From positions 1 through 33,010 of the forward strand of contig JAROBA010000050.1 of the NCBI GenBank assembly GCA_029432815.1: 33,010 bases of DNA, written 5' to 3'. Below the pieces are notes generated by a model that saw nothing but the letters and a program-made list of their open reading frames with translations, had not been told where the DNA came from and did no database searches. Source of the DNA: Pontiellaceae bacterium B1224 (GTDB lineage Bacteria; Verrucomicrobiota; Kiritimatiellia; Kiritimatiellales; Pontiellaceae). The position numbers and the translations under genes were made by a program. Shown here in pieces: positions 30,091-33,010 of this stretch (its first letter is position 1; each line of letters begins with the position of its first letter).

Positions 30091-31494
30091 TTATTCTCCA
30101 GTAGAAGGGGCTGAAAGTTCGTTGGGCCAGGAACCGCCCAGGGCTTTATATAAATCAATACGGTAGCTTAATAAATTGAACTGGGCCTCAACGCGGTCGC
30201 GTTCCAGACCCTGGAGAGTATTGAGCTGAATCAGCACCGTGGTGTATTCCACCAGACCGTTACGATAGCGATTCACCGATTCTTCATAGGATCGCTTTGC
30301 GGCAGTCAGGCGCGCATCGAGTCGGTCAATATACTGGTGCTGTTTCTGTTCAGAGGTGAGTGCATTCTCCACTTCCTTAATAGCATTCAAAACGGTTTCC
30401 CGATAGGTCGCCAACCGCTCGTCGGCAATCGCCCGCTGCCGGGCCACTTCGGCCTTGCGGCGGCCTCCATCGAAAATCGGCCCGGTCAGACTGGCGGCGA
30501 GGTTGGCCGCCCAGTCATCAAACAAATCGCCGATATCGTCGCTGCTGTAATCGAGCGAACCGGTCAGCCGCAGGGCGGGGAGTCGATCGGCCCGCGCCGC
30601 GCTGACCTGCCAGTCGGCGGCATATAAATTGAGGCCGGCCGTTCGCACATCGGGGCGGTTGGCCAAAACTTCCGCCGGAATTCCAAGGGCTGGAAGCTTT
30701 CCAATGGTTGGAAGTTTTTTCTGGGTGACTTCCAATGATTGGAAATCAGCCAGGCCCAGCAGCACGGCCAGTTCATTCTGCTGCAGCGCTTCGTTGCGTT
30801 CTGCGAGCGGGATGAGCGATTCCGTTCCGGCCACCGTCTGGCGTTGCTGAAAGACATCCAGCGCGGTCGATATCGCTGTTTTGAAACGCAGCTCAATCAG
30901 TTCCAACGACGTCTGGTTGGCTTCGAGCTGGAGAAGAATGACTTCCGTCTGCAACCGCTGTGCAAGCAGGGCGGTCCAGGCTTGCGCCACGCGAGCCGAG
31001 AGGGTGATGGCTGCCGTATTCAGTTGTTCGCGGGTTGCTTCGCGATCCAGTGCCGCGGCCTGATTTTCGGATTGAATGCGGCCCCATAGATCGACTTCAT
31101 AGGCGGCATCGAGCCCGATGTTATAGCTTTCAACCGGTGAGCTGCTGCCCTGCGTCCAGGTGGCACCAGCGCTGCCGGCGTAGCCGATGGTCGGGAAAAG
31201 GGACGATCGGGTCTGCGCGTACACGGCATCGGCCTGCGCAAGTTTTGCCCACGCCTTCTGAATCGTCGGGCTGTTGGTCAGCGCCTCATTAATCAGGCCG
31301 TCGAGTTCCAAGGATTGGAAGGTTGACCACCAGCGGTTGGTCGTGTTGTACGGATCGTCGGAATAGAGGGTAAACTTTGGCGGAAGCGACTGGTTTAAAT
31401 CCCGCTCTTCTGGCGCATAGATGGCGCAGGAAAAGAGCAGGGCGGTGGTTGTGGTGATTAGGCAGATCTGACCAATCGGGCGGGCTATTTTCAT
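30091..31494 (-). CDS. Outer-membrane factor lipoprotein (NodT/OprM family)
   Basis: 467 residues. The signal peptide ends in the lipobox LLFSC (Cys near residue 23), as in NodT-type efflux lipoproteins. Two OEP repeats are seen: WWSTFQSLELDGLINEALTNSPTIQKAWAKLAQADAVYAQTRSSLFPTIG and, in the second half, NRPDVRTAGLNLYAADWQVSAARADRLPALRLTGSL. It forms the trimeric channel of the pump. Its ATG overlaps the TetR stop (ATGA), so the regulator and channel are co-translated. Five dispersed palindromes lie inside: 31306 (FQSLE), 30730 (FQSLE), 30699 (LPTIG), 30681 (LPALG) and 30202 (one mismatch, LQGLE). Three of them fall within 64 bp. Confidence 0.93.
   Translation of the reverse strand: MKIARPIGQICLITTTTALLFSCAIYAPEERDLNQSLPPKFTLYSDDPYNTTNRWWSTFQSLELDGLINEALTNSPTIQKAWAKLAQADAVYAQTRSSLFPTIGYAGSAGATWTQGSSSPVESYNIGLDAAYEVDLWGRIQSENQAAALDREATREQLNTAAITLSARVAQAWTALLAQRLQTEVILLQLEANQTSLELIELRFKTAISTALDVFQQRQTVAGTESLIPLAERNEALQQNELAVLLGLADFQSLEVTQKKLPTIGKLPALGIPAEVLANRPDVRTAGLNLYAADWQVSAARADRLPALRLTGSLDYSSDDIGDLFDDWAANLAASLTGPIFDGGRRKAEVARQRAIADERLATYRETVLNAIKEVENALTSEQKQHQYIDRLDARLTAAKRSYEESVNRYRNGLVEYTTVLIQLNTLQGLERDRVEAQFNLLSYRIDLYKALGGSWPNELSAPSTGE
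30681..30744. repeat. Cluster of three dispersed palindromes in the outer-membrane factor gene
   Basis: TTCCAAGGGCTGGAA (30681-30695), TTCCAATGGTTGGAA (30699-30713) and TTCCAATGATTGGAA (30730-30744) are all exact. The stretch encodes FQSLEVTQKKLPTIGKLPAL, a linker between the two channel repeats, where extra residues should be tolerated. Confidence 0.85.
31306..31320. repeat. Dispersed palindrome copy near the 5' end of the outer-membrane factor gene
   Basis: TTCCAAGGATTGGAA is exact and in phase; on the minus strand it encodes FQSLE (residues 59-63). Confidence 0.8.
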
Positions 31495-32153
31495 GAGATA
31501 GTTCCAGTGTTCTTTATCAAATCACGGGTGGCGAGCAGACCGCCAATGGCAAAGGTTTCAACCTGATTCGCCAGTTCCGGGAGATTTTCGAAGGACGGCA
31601 ACCGATGTTTCGGCCCGTCGGGGAGTTCCCCCTTCTTCGCTTTCTGATGGCCGACATTCAGGAAAATGTGCAGTCCCATAAAATTATGCACAGCCAGTTT
31701 AAGTTGGTCTTCCGTAATCTCAGGCCCGATCAGGCTTTTGATGGCTCGCTTGACGAGTTCATGGGTCGGTTTCAGGTGGGTTTGGAAAAGGCTTTCATGC
31801 ATTTCTGTGGGCTCGCCCATCTCCCGATGCAGCAAGCGGGGAAGCCGACCGGCAAAGCCTGTGTCGAAAATGTTTTCAATGCGCGAGCGAATGAACCGGC
31901 GTAACCAGACTTCGGCACCGATGTCGCTGAAGTCAGCAGTGAGCGGGTTTCGGGTTGCTTCTTCGGCAAAGAGATAAGCCCAGACTTCACGATAAAGGTT
32001 GGATTTGTCACCAAAGTGATAATTGACCGCCGCAATGTTCGCATCGGCGGCTTCGCAGATTTCCGCCACGGTGGCCTCGCGGTAGCCTTTATCCGCAAAG
32101 ATTACGCTCGCAGCATCGATGAGTCGTATTTTGGTTGTCGATGGTTTGCCCAT
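31491..32153 (-). CDS. TetR-family repressor of the efflux operon
   Basis: 220 residues. TKIRLIDAASVIFADKGYREATVAEICEAADANIAAVNYHFGDKSNLYREV (about residues 6-57) is a typical TetR helix-turn-helix with the Y/FHF-K-L recognition end. The C-terminal domain (RRFIRSRIENIF...LLHREMGEPTEMHESLFQTHLKPTHELV) resembles CecR/YbiH-type regulators. It heads the efflux genes and is translationally coupled to the channel gene. It very likely represses its own promoter until a pump substrate binds. Confidence 0.92.
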   Translation of the reverse strand: MGKPSTTKIRLIDAASVIFADKGYREATVAEICEAADANIAAVNYHFGDKSNLYREVWAYLFAEEATRNPLTADFSDIGAEVWLRRFIRSRIENIFDTGFAGRLPRLLHREMGEPTEMHESLFQTHLKPTHELVKRAIKSLIGPEITEDQLKLAVHNFMGLHIFLNVGHQKAKKGELPDGPKHRLPSFENLPELANQVETFAIGGLLATRDLIKNTGTIS

Positions 32154-32166
32154 AATTGAAACGCCG

Positions 32167-32215
32167 ATTTTAATTAATTGTTCTGGAAACTAAAATTAGC
32201 GCCGTAGGAAGTCAA
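32167..32215 (-). promoter_or_regulatory. TetR-efflux promoter with operator-like inverted repeat
   Basis: On the minus strand a -35 TTGACT (32215-32210) is followed after 17 bases by TAGTTT (32192-32187) as a -10. The inverted repeat ATTTTAATT (32167-32175) / AACTAAAAT (32188-32196) matches at eight of nine positions and covers the -10 and the expected start site. This is the usual arrangement for an autoregulated TetR gene. Confidence 0.6.
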
Positions 32216-32294
32216 CTTTTCCGGCGGATAGAGTGAATGGGAAGGTCGCTCCCCATTTCGAAGGACCGGCCCGGGCACGAGACGTATTATTGTT

Positions 32295-32798
32295 TTACGG
32301 TTCAGTGTCGAATTTACTGATGATGTTCGTGACGAACCGCTCTGAAAAGCCTGCAACAAATGACCAAAACAGCAATTTTGCATAATCCACTGCTTCGCCA
32401 TGAACATAAAATATTTCAGAGAACCCTTTATGCCGGGATCGGTTTGAATCCACAACATCGGGCACAAACTGCGGGAAAAGTTCTCCGCTTATAAGCGTTG
32501 AGATAAAGAGGATATAAAGCACCACCGCAAGAACGCCGCCGACGAACGGCGAGATACACACATAGACCCATGAGTTTGCGAGCAACGTCAGGTCGTCCTC
32601 TGACATGCTTTTCAACCTTCGTTGCAGACCCACAAAGCCTCCAAGGATTCCCGCCGCAAATGTGGCCAGCGGAGGGGGGATGCTTTTTTTAGTTATGTAC
32701 GCAACAAGGGTTCCAATGAAAATTACGATGACCAGGGCCACAAGAACCATCGCGAGGCGATTGGTTATCTTTCGAATAAGTTCCAGATTCTCATTCAT
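32295..32798 (-). CDS. Small multi-pass membrane protein of unknown function
   Basis: 167 residues. Likely transmembrane segments are LAMVLVALVIVIFIGTLVAYI, PLATFAAGILGGFVGLQRRL, VYVCISPFVGGVLAVVLYILFIS and, near the end, LLFWSFVAGFSERFV. A soluble stretch (DVVDSNRSRHKGFSEIFYVHGEAVDY) lies before the last one. I do not recognise a named family. It lies 140 bp upstream of the TetR start on the same strand and is separated from it by the TetR promoter, so it is not clearly part of the efflux operon. 32799-33010 holds no convincing complete gene. Confidence 0.65.
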   Translation of the reverse strand: MNENLELIRKITNRLAMVLVALVIVIFIGTLVAYITKKSIPPPLATFAAGILGGFVGLQRRLKSMSEDDLTLLANSWVYVCISPFVGGVLAVVLYILFISTLISGELFPQFVPDVVDSNRSRHKGFSEIFYVHGEAVDYAKLLFWSFVAGFSERFVTNIISKFDTEP

Positions 32799-33010
32799 GG
32801 TTTTTGTGTGACACGTATTGATGAGTATTCAGTGGACGCCAAATTGAATAAACTTCGTGAACTTTATGGAATACCAAGGCCGTGCGCGATGATTTAAATT
32901 CTGTTTCTTCCCCACCCGCAATCTTACCTTTCCTCCACCCACTGCATAATTTTCGGATGCCGGAGCTGTTAAGTGCTTTGATTTTCCAACGCGGCATCAA
33001 GATACGCTGC

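Noticed and set aside
5325-31320. Palindrome family as a restriction-modification site (core CCA-N5-TGG equals the PflMI site)
   Set aside because: Restriction sites tend to be avoided, not enriched hundreds-fold, and the conserved outer TT/AA and inner R/Y are not needed for that enzyme. A methylation-based role cannot be excluded but has no support here.
32791-33000. 69-residue reverse frame upstream of the membrane protein
   Set aside because: No ribosome site, no domain, odd composition, and it overlaps the neighbouring gene start.
32969-33010. Reverse-strand tail AAYLDAALENQST ending at TAA, possible end or fragment of an antitoxin-like gene
   Set aside because: Only 13 residues are visible at the window edge; neither the family nor coding status can be judged.

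Overview
The window looks like chromosomal DNA of a Gram-negative, probably aquatic or marine bacterium. The best guess is the PVC superphylum, most likely Kiritimatiellota. This rests on an RND/outer-membrane-factor efflux operon (two membranes), a PEP-CTERM sorted exoprotein, a PPC-repeat exoprotein ending in a Verrucomicrobia/Kiritimatiellota-style tail, a Tad pilus locus with FHA and PEGA proteins, and many dispersed short palindromes. No rRNA or marker gene is present, so the assignment is inference.

Layout. 1-3.1 kb: exported proteins. A five-unit PPC-repeat protein has two stop codons inside what was clearly its signal peptide. It is followed by a possible gene fragment and a PEP-CTERM protein. 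3.3-6.5 kb: a forward run of a DRE-TIM aldolase, an AzoR-like flavoprotein, trpF and gluQ. 6.5-7.4 kb: a reverse-strand PaaX-family regulator bracketed by two nearly identical ~41-bp palindromes. 7.4-8.8 kb: trpB, preceded by a possible leader peptide ending in a Trp codon and a terminator hairpin. 8.8-20.1 kb: a twelve-gene Tad/Flp pilus locus: two Flp pilins, three TadE/TadG-type pseudopilins, a small exported protein, CpaB, CpaF fused to FHA, TadB, TadC, an FHA membrane protein and a PEGA lipoprotein. Secretin, CpaE/TadZ and prepilin peptidase are absent. 20.1-22.1 kb: DUF192, yicC and gmk. 22.1-32.2 kb: a reverse-strand efflux/transport array in the order TetR, outer-membrane factor, adaptor, RND pump, MATE pump, SLC12-like transporter. 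32.3-33.0 kb: a small unknown membrane protein.

The strongest unexplained signal is a 15-bp palindrome, TTCCA-R-NNN-Y-TGGAA. It occurs exactly 14 times (chance expectation about 0.03), with about 13 further one-mismatch copies, both between genes and inside them. Inside genes it is most often read as Phe/Leu-Gln-x-Leu-Glu. Copies form the terminator of the Tad locus, bracket its likely promoter, abut start codons and cluster in gluQ (four) and the outer-membrane factor gene (five). None lie in the first 3.1 kb. A second signal is degenerate 7-bp-period repeats in three intergenic gaps, two or three of them folded as long inverted repeats. A third is the twin palindromes around the PaaX-like gene.
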